DNA of 33,331 nucleotides, from contig JAZUKE010000107.1 in NCBI GenBank assembly GCA_045643125.1, positions 1-33,331 of the forward strand, given 5' to 3'. How positions within the stretch are numbered: position 1 is the stretch's first letter; the number at the start of each line of letters is the position of its first letter. The notes under the pieces were generated by a model. The model did not search any database and was not told the DNA's origin. It worked only from the letters and a program-made list of their open reading frames with translations. Both the position numbers and the translations under genes were made by a program. Origin of the DNA: UBA1206 sp045643125 (GTDB taxonomy: Bacteria > Bacillota > Clostridia > Oscillospirales > CAG-382). This document shows positions 21,631-28,591 of the stretch, piece by piece.

Positions 21631-22578
21631 ATGAAAAACAGTTTATACCCGCCCGAAGGCGGTCTTTACGGCGAACAAAGCACAAAAGATTACTGCCATT
21701 CGATGGCGTCGCTTGAAAAAGCAAAGGAAAACGGGGTCATCCTCGAAGGCAAAGCGTTCCGCTGCACCGAAGAACACGATCTGTACGTCCGGCTCAGAAG
21801 CGGGATCGTCGGCGTGATACCGTTTGAAGAATGTGTTTCGCTTTCCGTGCGCGAAAGCTCGCGTGAGATCGCCGCGATAAGCCGTGTCGGCAAATACGTC
21901 TGCTTCAAGGTCATCGACACCTGCGGAACGACACCCGTGTTCTCCCGCAAAGCGGCGCAGGAGGAATGTATGGCAAACTGCGTATCGTGCTATGAAGCGG
22001 GCGACGTGATAGACGCCGTGGTGACGCATCTGGAGCCGTTCGGCGCGTTCTGCGATATCGGCTGCGGTATAATCTCGCTGCTGCCGATAGATTCGATGTC
22101 GGTGTCGCGCATATCGCACCCGCGTGACAGGTTCTATGCGTCGCAGCACATCAAAGCCGTGATACGCACGCCGTGCGACGAAAACGGCAGAGTGACGCTG
22201 ACGCACAAGGAGCTGCTTGGGACGTGGGAAGAAAACGCGTCGCGCTTTTCGCCGTGCCAGGCGGTAACGGGTACGGTAAGGTCGATAGAAAAATACGGTA
22301 TCTTCGTCGAGCTGTCGCCCAACCTCGCCGGTCTTGCCGAATACACCGACGGTCTTGAAGCCGGTGACACGGTATCGGTCTATATAAAAAGCGTGATACC
22401 GCAGAAAATGAAAGTCAAGCTCATAATAATCGACAAAGCCGAAAAGGAAAAGCCCGTTTACGATTACGACTACATAATTCCGTCAGAAAAGCTCGACAGA
22501 TGGGTATATTCGCCGCAGAGCAGCTTCAAAACGGTGGAAACGATATTTCAGAACACGAATTCAAACTGGATGCCGTAA
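21631..22578 (+). CDS. S1 RNA-binding domain protein
   Basis: A 315-residue soluble protein with about three S1-type OB folds: one beginning near residue 35 (GVILEGKAFRCTEEHDLYVR), one near 140 (GDVIDAVVTHLEPFGAFCDI) and one near 210 (CQAVTGTVRSIEKYGIFVEL). The last two have the typical G-x-V...G-hydrophobic pattern. It is shorter than ribosomal protein S1 and resembles S1-like proteins common in Clostridia; the RNA target is unknown. GGAG lies 8 nt before the ATG. It is divergent from prfA (75 nt between starts), and its last 31 nt overlap the end of the convergent obg. Confidence 0.9.
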   Translation: MKNSLYPPEGGLYGEQSTKDYCHSMASLEKAKENGVILEGKAFRCTEEHDLYVRLRSGIVGVIPFEECVSLSVRESSREIAAISRVGKYVCFKVIDTCGTTPVFSRKAAQEECMANCVSCYEAGDVIDAVVTHLEPFGAFCDIGCGIISLLPIDSMSVSRISHPRDRFYASQHIKAVIRTPCDENGRVTLTHKELLGTWEENASRFSPCQAVTGTVRSIEKYGIFVELSPNLAGLAEYTDGLEAGDTVSVYIKSVIPQKMKVKLIIIDKAEKEKPVYDYDYIIPSEKLDRWVYSPQSSFKTVETIFQNTNSNWMP

Positions 22579-23807
22579 ATATCTACCGTGTCGTTCTCGT
22601 GTATGCCTTTCGCTTCAAGAGCGTCGATGACGCCGTATTCACGAAGCATACGCTGGAAATAGGCGAGCGATTCTCTGTCGTCGAAATTGATGTTTTCGCA
22701 AAGTCTGTACAATTTGCCGCCCGTGACGCAGTAAGTGCCGTTCACGTTCTTGACGGTTATGGGTTCTTCTTCCGCCGCTTCCTCGTAGTATTCCCTCTCG
22801 TAAACTACGGGAGGCGGAAGGAGAGCGACTTCCTTTGATATTTCTTCGAGCAGCTCGTCGAGTCCTTCGCCGATGCCTGCCGAAATGAGGAACACCTTTT
22901 GCTTCTTGCGCGACGCATAGGCTTTGATCTTTTTATATACTTCCTCGTCGTAGCCTTCGTCTATCTTGTTGGCGGCAAGGATCTGTTTGCGCGTCGAAAG
23001 CTCGGGTGAATATTTTTTGAGTTCTTTATTTATCTGCTTGATATCTTCAAGCGGATCAGGTCTTTCGGAAGCAGAGATATCGAAAACGTGGACGAGCAGT
23101 CTGCATCTTTCGATATGACGCAGAAATTCGTGCCCGAGTCCTTTGCCCTCCGAAGCACCCTCGACAAGTCCGGGGATATCCGCCATTATGAAATTCTTTT
23201 CATAAGCCGAAATAACGCCGAGATTGGGCGACAAGGTCGTGAAATGATAGTCCGCTATCTTCGGGCGTGCGGACGATACCATCGAAAGCAGAGTGGATTT
23301 GCCCACGTTCGGGTAACCGATAAGTCCCACGTCGGCAAGCATTTTGAGTTCAAGCGTCAGTTCATACGATTCGCCTTCGCGTCCGACCTTTGCAAAATGC
23401 GGCGTCTGGCGCGTTGCGGTGGCAAAATGAGTGTTGCCCCATCCGCCCTTTCCGCCGTGAGCGATGACGAAATCGTTTCCGTCGGACATATCGTGAATGA
23501 TCTTTCCGCTTTCCTTATGGCGTATTATCGTTCCGCGCGGCACTTTCAGCACGATATCCTCGCCGTTTTTGCCGTGGAATTTTTTGTTTGCTCCGTTTTC
23601 GCCGTTTGAGGCAACGAATTTGCGGTGATATTTATAGGCAAAAAGCGTGCTGTCGCCGTCCTCGACCGAAAAAATTATATCGCCGCCCTTACCGCCGTCG
23701 CCGCCGTCAGGCCCGCCGTGGGAAACGTATTTTTCGCGTCTGAACGATATGGAGCCGTCGCCGCCCTTGCCCGCTTTGACGAAAATATCCACTTTGTCAA
23801 TAAACAT
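22548..23807 (-). CDS. obgE: GTPase Obg/CgtA
   Basis: A 419-residue essential GTPase for 50S assembly and stress control. The glycine-rich Obg fold (1-158, KAGKGGDGSISFRREKYV) is followed by a G domain with GYPNVGKST, DIPGLVEGASEGKGLGHEF and ANKID, and a C-terminal OCT domain as in Firmicutes. AAGGAGG lies before the ATG. It follows rpmA on the same strand, the usual rplU-prp-rpmA-obg order, but with a terminator between. Its 3-prime end overlaps the convergent S1-domain gene by 31 nt with no hairpin there. Confidence 0.98.
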   Translation of the reverse strand: MFIDKVDIFVKAGKGGDGSISFRREKYVSHGGPDGGDGGKGGDIIFSVEDGDSTLFAYKYHRKFVASNGENGANKKFHGKNGEDIVLKVPRGTIIRHKESGKIIHDMSDGNDFVIAHGGKGGWGNTHFATATRQTPHFAKVGREGESYELTLELKMLADVGLIGYPNVGKSTLLSMVSSARPKIADYHFTTLSPNLGVISAYEKNFIMADIPGLVEGASEGKGLGHEFLRHIERCRLLVHVFDISASERPDPLEDIKQINKELKKYSPELSTRKQILAANKIDEGYDEEVYKKIKAYASRKKQKVFLISAGIGEGLDELLEEISKEVALLPPPVVYEREYYEEAAEEEPITVKNVNGTYCVTGGKLYRLCENINFDDRESLAYFQRMLREYGVIDALEAKGIHENDTVDIYGIQFEFVF

Positions 23808-23837
23808 ACAGTGACCTCCTTATTTTCATAGAAAAGC

Positions 23838-23875
23838 AGAAAAAAAGAGCATACTGCACCCGCAGCATACTCTTT
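23838..23875 (-). terminator. terminator between rpmA and obg
   Basis: On the minus strand AAAGAGTATGCTGC pairs with GCAGTATGCTCTTT (two G-U pairs, 4-nt loop) followed by a T-run. It probably sets a lower obg level relative to the ribosomal genes. Confidence 0.85.
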
Positions 23876-23887
23876 CCGTTTTGTTTG

Positions 23888-24166
23888 CTATTTTGCGTAA
23901 ACGCTGATTCTTCTTCTGCCGTTTGCGATCGGTTCGTATTTTACGACGCCGTCGATAAGAGCATAAAGAGTATCATCGGAGCCGATGCCGACATTGATAC
24001 CGGGATGGAAATGAGTTCCTCTCTGACGGTAGATGATGTTGCCGGCGATAACGGTCTGACCGTCGCCTTTTTTAGCGCCGAGACGCTGAGCGCGGGAATC
24101 TCTGCCGTTCTTGGTTGAACCAACACCTTTTTTATGTGCAAAGAACTGTATTGACAATCTAAGCAT
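23888..24166 (-). CDS. rpmA: 50S ribosomal protein L27 with cleavable N-terminal extension
   Basis: A 92-residue protein of the large subunit near the peptidyl transferase centre. It begins MLRLSIQFFAHKKGVGS: the first nine or so residues up to FFA are the Firmicutes extension that Prp removes to expose AHKKG. The rest (NGRDSRAQRLGAKKGDGQ, NIIYRQRGTHFHPG) is standard L27. AAGGAG precedes the ATG. The protease gene lies just upstream. Confidence 0.98.
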   Translation of the reverse strand: MLRLSIQFFAHKKGVGSTKNGRDSRAQRLGAKKGDGQTVIAGNIIYRQRGTHFHPGINVGIGSDDTLYALIDGVVKYEPIANGRRRISVYAK

Positions 24167-24187
24167 GGTAAGTAAACTCCTTTTTCA

Positions 24188-24505
24188 TTATTCTGCTGTC
24201 TTTTTCACCGATGCGTACTTCGGGTTTTCCTTTGAGATCTCAAGTGCTTCGCAGTAAAAGCACCTTATGACCTTATCCGAAATACCGGTGACTTCGGAAA
24301 CGTTGACCGATAAAGCAGGTATCGAAGCATCGACCGATGAATCGTATTTTACGCCCGATTCGTCGAGGATCCTTGTGACGAGGTTGACCATTGTGGAAAA
24401 CGCCGCACAGATTATATCGGATCCGCTTTCGGCATAGCCGGAATGTCCGCTTATGTCGAAGCCGCTGAATTCACCGCTTCTCGTTTTGAACAACGCTTTG
24501 ATCAT
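24188..24505 (-). CDS. prp: ribosomal-processing cysteine protease Prp
   Basis: A 105-residue protease that trims L27. The family motif GHSGYAESGSDIICAAFS holds the catalytic His 21 and Cys 33. It sits between rplU (9-nt gap) and rpmA (21-nt gap), the conserved place for this gene, so enzyme and substrate are made together. Its own ribosome binding site is weak, which fits a low-abundance enzyme in a ribosomal protein operon. Confidence 0.96.
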   Translation of the reverse strand: MIKALFKTRSGEFSGFDISGHSGYAESGSDIICAAFSTMVNLVTRILDESGVKYDSSVDASIPALSVNVSEVTGISDKVIRCFYCEALEISKENPKYASVKKTAE

Positions 24506-24514
24506 TGCTTTTTC

Positions 24515-24823
24515 TTACTTGGTTATGGATACGATCTGAAGCTTGGTGTAGGGCTGTCTGTGACCGATGTGCTTCTTTTCGTTCTTTTTGGATTTGTAAC
24601 GAATGATGTGAAGCTTTTTGCCTTTACCGTTCTTGACAACAGTTGCTTCGCACTTGTAGCCGGTATAAGGAGCGCCGATCTCAAGATTTTCGCCGTCGGA
24701 ATAAGCAATGACTTTGTCAATGATGACGTTGGAGCCTTCTTCGGCATTCAGTTTTTCGGCAAAAATGATATCGCCTTCGCTGACTTTGAACTGTTTTCCG
24801 CCCGTTTCGATAATTGCGTACAC
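24515..24823 (-). CDS. rplU: 50S ribosomal protein L21
   Basis: A 102-residue large-subunit protein with the typical start MYAIIETGGKQFKVSEGD and end HRQPYTKLQI. The start codon is GTG at 24823, with AGAGG upstream. It is the first gene of rplU-prp-rpmA and is preceded by a consensus promoter and an 80-nt leader. Confidence 0.98.
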   Translation of the reverse strand: MYAIIETGGKQFKVSEGDIIFAEKLNAEEGSNVIIDKVIAYSDGENLEIGAPYTGYKCEATVVKNGKGKKLHIIRYKSKKNEKKHIGHRQPYTKLQIVSITK

Positions 24824-24903
24824 GAAAAGGACCTCTCTTTCATTATAAACTCGCTGTCATACGCAGGCACGCATAAGCGTTTTGAAGCCCCGGACACGCG
24901 GCA
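24824..24903 (-). promoter_or_regulatory. rplU leader, possible L21-type autoregulatory leader
   Basis: About 80 nt lie between the predicted transcription start and rplU. On the minus strand CGC-TTATGCG pairs with CGTATGA-CA-GCG (some G-U pairs), giving a hairpin in the middle. Firmicutes often have an L21 leader here, but I cannot confirm a match to that family. Confidence 0.4.
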
Positions 24904-24909
24904 ATGTGC

Positions 24910-24938
24910 ATTGTAACACATAAAACGATGCTTGTCAA
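24910..24938 (-). promoter_or_regulatory. rplU-prp-rpmA promoter
   Basis: TTGACA (plus 24933-24938) and TACAAT (plus 24910-24915) on the minus strand, 17-nt spacer. Confidence 0.85.
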
Positions 24939-24983
24939 TACCTTTTTCAAGATATTTTCAAGTAAAATCAATGTTTTTTCGCT

Positions 24984-25571
24984 TTATGAATGTATCTTTT
25001 TGCTCATTTTTATGATGCGAACGATCGTAGGGCTGAGAACGAGATTGAACAGCAGCTCGAAAATAAAATTCACTCCCACAAGTCCCACGAACATATACGA
25101 AACGACCGATCCGCCGTAATCGCCCATAAGACCTTTTATCGCGTCAAGCAGGAACAGATATCCCCCGATGAGGAATATACCCGTATTGACTATCGGGCAA
25201 ACGGCTGCGGCGACGATCGTTGCGACGAGTTCTCCCTTTGGTTTGAAGAAGTTATAGGCAAGTCCCGCGCAAAGTCCTGCGGCTGTACCCTTGACGATGA
25301 CTACGACGATCGTCCAGAGCACGCTGTACTGAAGGAAGAACGCGGCATCCCCCGAAAGCAGCACGACGACACCGAAAACAAGTCCGAGCCATCCGCCCGA
25401 CACTTTGCCGTAAAGAGCGGCGCCGACGACGATCGGCACGAGGACGAGAGACACGGAAAACGGCCCGAATTTAATGAAACTCCCGAGCAGCTGAAGCACT
25501 ATCACCATCGCCGTGATGAGCGCGATACCGACGAGCTTTTTTGTTTTTTCTTTCTGAAAGGATCTTTTCAC
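24984..25571 (-). CDS. ECF transporter substrate-binding (S) component
   Basis: A 195-residue integral membrane protein with about six helices, the size and pattern of S components of energy-coupling factor transporters for vitamins. Typical segments are an N-terminal KKLVGIALITAMVIVLQLLG, FSVSLVLVPIVVGAALYGK, and CPIVNTGIFLIGGYLF in the fourth or fifth helix. The substrate cannot be fixed; no riboswitch is found, as the leader is only about 35 nt. The start is GTG at 25571 with GGAGGG 6 nt upstream. The energising EcfA/T genes are not in the window. Confidence 0.88.
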   Translation of the reverse strand: MKRSFQKEKTKKLVGIALITAMVIVLQLLGSFIKFGPFSVSLVLVPIVVGAALYGKVSGGWLGLVFGVVVLLSGDAAFFLQYSVLWTIVVVIVKGTAAGLCAGLAYNFFKPKGELVATIVAAAVCPIVNTGIFLIGGYLFLLDAIKGLMGDYGGSVVSYMFVGLVGVNFIFELLFNLVLSPTIVRIIKMSKKIHS

Positions 25572-25609
25572 CGTTCTCCCTCCGTTCGCAAATACTTTCC
25601 TATATGATT

Positions 25610-25638
25610 ATTATAATCAAGTAACTTGCGGAAATCAA
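25610..25638 (-). promoter_or_regulatory. ECF S-component promoter
   Basis: TTGATT (plus 25633-25638) and TATAAT (plus 25610-25615) on the minus strand with a 17-nt spacer, just after the end of spoVG. Confidence 0.75.
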
Positions 25639-25644
25639 TAGGGA

Positions 25645-25920
25645 TTATGACATATTTTTGCCGCTGTGGCAAATATTTATGTGATATTTAACTATCTGTT
25701 CCTCTATCTTATGCCGGAAAGACGAATTTATCGGGTGGACGATATCCTTGTATTCGTTTTCGGAAACTTTTCTGTTCGGCATAACGACAAGGTATGAATC
25801 ATTCTTTCTGACGACTTTTATGTCGTGAAGCACAAGTTCGTTGTCGAACGTGACCGAATATATCGCTTCGAGCGGTGTATCGAAAAAACTTTTTCTGAGT
25901 TTTATATCGGTGATATCCAT
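25645..25920 (-). CDS. spoVG: septation/gene regulator SpoVG
   Basis: A 91-residue nucleic-acid-binding regulator found across Firmicutes. MDITDIKLRK, AIYSVTFDNELVLHDIKVV and DIVHPINSSFRHKIEE match the SpoVG pattern from start to the conserved HPIN motif. AAGGAG lies before the ATG. It is divergent from murC, a neighbourhood seen in clostridia, and possibly shares control of cell-wall growth. A good promoter is not evident on its side of the 135-nt spacer. Confidence 0.93.
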   Translation of the reverse strand: MDITDIKLRKSFFDTPLEAIYSVTFDNELVLHDIKVVRKNDSYLVVMPNRKVSENEYKDIVHPINSSFRHKIEEQIVKYHINICHSGKNMS

Positions 25921-25988
25921 AAATATTCTCCTTGTGGAATTTTGGTATTATTATGTAAAAAATATCTCAGAGTTATTCAAAATAACAG

Positions 25989-26017
25989 TTGCATTTTTCA
26001 AATTAAAAATATATAAT
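25989..26017 (+). promoter_or_regulatory. murC promoter
   Basis: TTGCAT and TATAAT separated by 17 nt, about 40 nt before the murC start. Confidence 0.75.
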
Positions 26018-26055
26018 GGATTGTTGTAATCCGATTTTGGAGGTTTGCCCGGAGA

Positions 26056-27420
26056 ATGAATGAATACTCGCTCAAAGATTGTAAAAAAGTTTACTTTGTA
26101 GGTATCGGCGGAGTCAGTATGTCCGCTCTCGCCCTCATACTCAGACAAAGAGGAATATATGTACTCGGCTACGACCGTTCCGCGTCTCACGAGACGGAAA
26201 TACTTGAGTCCCACGGTGTTGAAATAAGCTATGACACCGCTTTCCCGAAGCTCGAAAACGTCGATCTGCTCGTTTACACCGCCGCAGTCAACGAATCGCA
26301 CCCGATAGTTGCCGAAGCGATAAAAAGAAACATACCGTGCATCTGTCGTTCGGTGCTTCTCGGCGATATCGGCGACGGCTACGCCGTTTCGATAGGCGTC
26401 AGCGGAACGCACGGAAAGTCCACGACAAGCGGTATGATATCCAAGATATACAACGATGCCCCGGGACACGATCCGTCGTTCGCCGTCGGCGCGCTGCTTC
26501 CCTTTGTGAACGCGTACTACAAGGTCGGCACCGATGACACGTTCATCTATGAAGCCGACGAATACAAGGATTCGTTCCTGCAGTTCAGACCGACGACGGC
26601 TGTCGTGCTGAACGTCTACCACGACCACCCCGATTATTACAAGGACGTTGCCCAGGTGATACGTTCGTTTTCCGCCTACATCTCGTCGGCAGCAAACACA
26701 GTCATAAATCTCGACTGCGAAAACACACCGGCAGTCATAGAGAACTATAACGGGAAAGTTTATACTTTTTCCGCATCCGGAAACGAGAACGCGGACTTTC
26801 GGGCGACAGATATCGACCTTTCGACCGGATACGCAAAATATACGCTCCGTTACGGAAAAGATGCCATAAGGATAAGCCTTTCCGTACCCGGGCTGCACAA
26901 CGTGGCGAACTCGCTTGCAGCCTTTGCCGCCTGCTTCATCAACGGGCTTACTCCCGACGTCATAGCGGACGGGATCGCGTCATTCGGCGGCGTTTCGAGA
27001 CGTTTTGAAAAGATCGGCGAAATAAACGGCGCTTCCGTCATCAGCGACTACGCGCATCATCCCGACGAGATACGCGCCTGCCTCGAATCGGCAAAGAAGA
27101 TCGCATCGGGAAAAGTGCTGACGGTTTTTCAGGCGCACACCTATTCGCGTCTCAAGGGGCTTTACCCCGATTTCGTCGATTCGCTCCGCCTTTCCGACCT
27201 CACCGCGGTGACGGACATCTTCCCCGCAAGAGAAACCGACAGCCTCGGTATGAGCGGCGAAAAGCTCGCACGCGATATAAACGGGACTTTCGCCCCTTCT
27301 TTTGAGTCTGCCGCGGAGTTTATAAGGCAAAATACGGCAAAAGGCGACCTTGCGGTGATAATGGGAGCCGGAGATATTTATAAAGTTTGCGATATTTTGA
27401 AAAAAATGCTTGACAAATGA
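26056..27420 (+). CDS. murC: UDP-N-acetylmuramate--L-alanine ligase
   Basis: A 454-residue cytosolic ligase that adds L-Ala to UDP-MurNAc, the first peptide step of peptidoglycan synthesis. The N-terminal Rossmann motif VYFVGIGGVSMSALA, the ATP loop GVSGTHGKST, the carbamate and central region FIYEADEYKDSFL and VLNVYHDHPDYY, the SDYAHHPDEI motif, and FQAHTYSRLKGL identify MurC among Mur ligases. Length is typical. GGAGG lies about 11 nt before the ATG. The rpmB promoter lies at its very end. Confidence 0.98.
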   Translation: MNEYSLKDCKKVYFVGIGGVSMSALALILRQRGIYVLGYDRSASHETEILESHGVEISYDTAFPKLENVDLLVYTAAVNESHPIVAEAIKRNIPCICRSVLLGDIGDGYAVSIGVSGTHGKSTTSGMISKIYNDAPGHDPSFAVGALLPFVNAYYKVGTDDTFIYEADEYKDSFLQFRPTTAVVLNVYHDHPDYYKDVAQVIRSFSAYISSAANTVINLDCENTPAVIENYNGKVYTFSASGNENADFRATDIDLSTGYAKYTLRYGKDAIRISLSVPGLHNVANSLAAFAACFINGLTPDVIADGIASFGGVSRRFEKIGEINGASVISDYAHHPDEIRACLESAKKIASGKVLTVFQAHTYSRLKGLYPDFVDSLRLSDLTAVTDIFPARETDSLGMSGEKLARDINGTFAPSFESAAEFIRQNTAKGDLAVIMGAGDIYKVCDILKKMLDK

Positions 27421-27438
27421 GTTTTCCCGTTGTATACT
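27410..27438 (+). promoter_or_regulatory. rpmB promoter overlapping the murC stop
   Basis: TTGACA and TATACT with a 17-nt spacer; the -35 box lies in the last codons of murC. Confidence 0.85.
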
Positions 27439-27483
27439 AAATTGCTTTGTAAAATGCTGACAATATCCGGGAGGTGTAAAATA

Positions 27484-27672
27484 ATGGCTAAATGTATGTT
27501 TTGCGGCAAGGGTGTTACTTTCGGTAACAACGTATCTCACTCCAAGAGAAGAACGTCCAGACCCTGGAAGGCTAACATAAGAAAGGTTCACGCCAACATA
27601 GACGGAACCAGCAAGACTGTTTATGTCTGCGCACGCTGCCTCAGAAGCGGTAAGGTTTCCAGATCCGTTTGA
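27484..27672 (+). CDS. rpmB: 50S ribosomal protein L28, zinc-binding type
   Basis: A 62-residue large-subunit protein: MAKCMFCGKGVTFGNNVSHS with the first CxxC pair, RRTSRPWKANIRKV, and VCARCLRSGKV with the second pair, so the zinc-binding C+ form. The ATG at 27484 has GGGAGGT 8 nt upstream. It is a single gene with its own promoter and terminator. Confidence 0.97.
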   Translation: MAKCMFCGKGVTFGNNVSHSKRRTSRPWKANIRKVHANIDGTSKTVYVCARCLRSGKVSRSV

Positions 27673-27684
27673 CCCAAAGCAATC

Positions 27685-27714
27685 AAAAAATCCGGTCTTC
27701 ACCGGATTTTTTTG
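27685..27714. terminator. bidirectional terminator after rpmB
   Basis: AAAAAATCCGGT pairs perfectly with ACCGGATTTTTT around a CTTC loop, with T-rich sequence after it; it also faces the convergent acetyltransferase gene. Confidence 0.93.
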
Positions 27715-27732
27715 TTTTGTCTTATTCGTGAT

Positions 27733-28326
27733 TTATACCGTCGGATAGCCGTATTTTCTGAAATAGTCGTCGTCGAGCATCGAATAGAATTTTACGGTGC
27801 GGTACGAGCCTTTGCACAGTATCACGTCGCGCAGCGTTCCTTCGTAGGTAAAGCCCATACGTTCCGCAAGTCTCACCGACGGCTCGTTGCCCTCCATTAT
27901 GCGCAGCTGTACGCGGTGGAGCGAGAGAGTGCCGAACGCAAATTCGAGGACCCGCGTGAGCGCCTCAGTCATAATGCCTTTGTGATGATACTGCGGATTG
28001 AGGACGTAGCCTATCTCCCCGCTGTTGTTGTCGGTGTCTATGTTCGCAAAACCGATGGTGCCGATGAAGACGTTGTTTTCCTTATATGTAATTCCCCAGT
28101 CGGCATAATTTCCCTTGCGGTATTCGCGCTGCAGATATTCGATATATCCCTTCGTTTCGTGCATATTCAGATGCGGCGTCCACAGAAGATATTTCGTAAC
28201 GCTCTCAAGCGACGCATACGAATACATATCCGCCGTGTTTTCAACGGCGATCTTTCTGAGGATGAGACGTCTTGTCGTAAGCTCCGGAAGGCTCGAAAAA
28301 GCCCGCCTGTATCTTGAAGAGTCCAT
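27733..28326 (-). CDS. GNAT-family N-acetyltransferase, RimJ/RimL type
   Basis: A 197-residue acetyl-CoA-dependent transferase. LTTRRLILRKIAVENTADMY opens the domain, GEIGYVLNPQYHHKGIMTEAL holds the acetyl-CoA loop (Q-x-x-x-G-I/M), and GNEPSVRLAERMGFTYEG is the typical motif near the end. Such proteins often modify ribosomal protein N-termini, but the substrate is not fixed. The ATG at 28326 is the only usable start in frame; an AAAGGAG lies about 30 nt upstream, too far to serve it well, so the start is less certain. Confidence 0.9.
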   Translation of the reverse strand: MDSSRYRRAFSSLPELTTRRLILRKIAVENTADMYSYASLESVTKYLLWTPHLNMHETKGYIEYLQREYRKGNYADWGITYKENNVFIGTIGFANIDTDNNSGEIGYVLNPQYHHKGIMTEALTRVLEFAFGTLSLHRVQLRIMEGNEPSVRLAERMGFTYEGTLRDVILCKGSYRTVKFYSMLDDDYFRKYGYPTV

Positions 28327-28390
28327 ATTTCCGGTAAAAGCGCTGACAAGGCACGCGCTTTTTCTCCTTTCGGCGTTCGTGTTACCGCTG

Positions 28391-28419
28391 ATTATATACT
28401 ATGCTGACCGCGTTTTCAA
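28391..28419 (-). promoter_or_regulatory. acetyltransferase gene promoter
   Basis: TTGAAA (plus 28414-28419) and TATAAT (plus 28391-28396) on the minus strand, 17-nt spacer. Confidence 0.7.
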
Positions 28420-28524
28420 TGGTTTTTTCAAAAAATCAACAAGACATTTTTCGCTTTTGCCCCGTTGTCTATAAAAACTTAACAAATATATATAAATAAT
28501 AAACGTCTTATTTGTTTTTTGCTA

Positions 28525-28553
28525 TTGACATAAAGCAGTTTTTAGTGTATATT
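28525..28553 (+). promoter_or_regulatory. promoter of the 955-residue lipoprotein gene
   Basis: TTGACA and TATATT with a 17-nt spacer, about 38 nt before the start codon. Confidence 0.8.
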
Positions 28554-28591
28554 AAGTATGTATAATTCCATTTAAGATTTGGAGGTCCCAC

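Noticed and set aside
24984..25638. Vitamin riboswitch before the ECF S component
   Set aside because: The predicted leader is only about 35 nt, too short for any known vitamin riboswitch.
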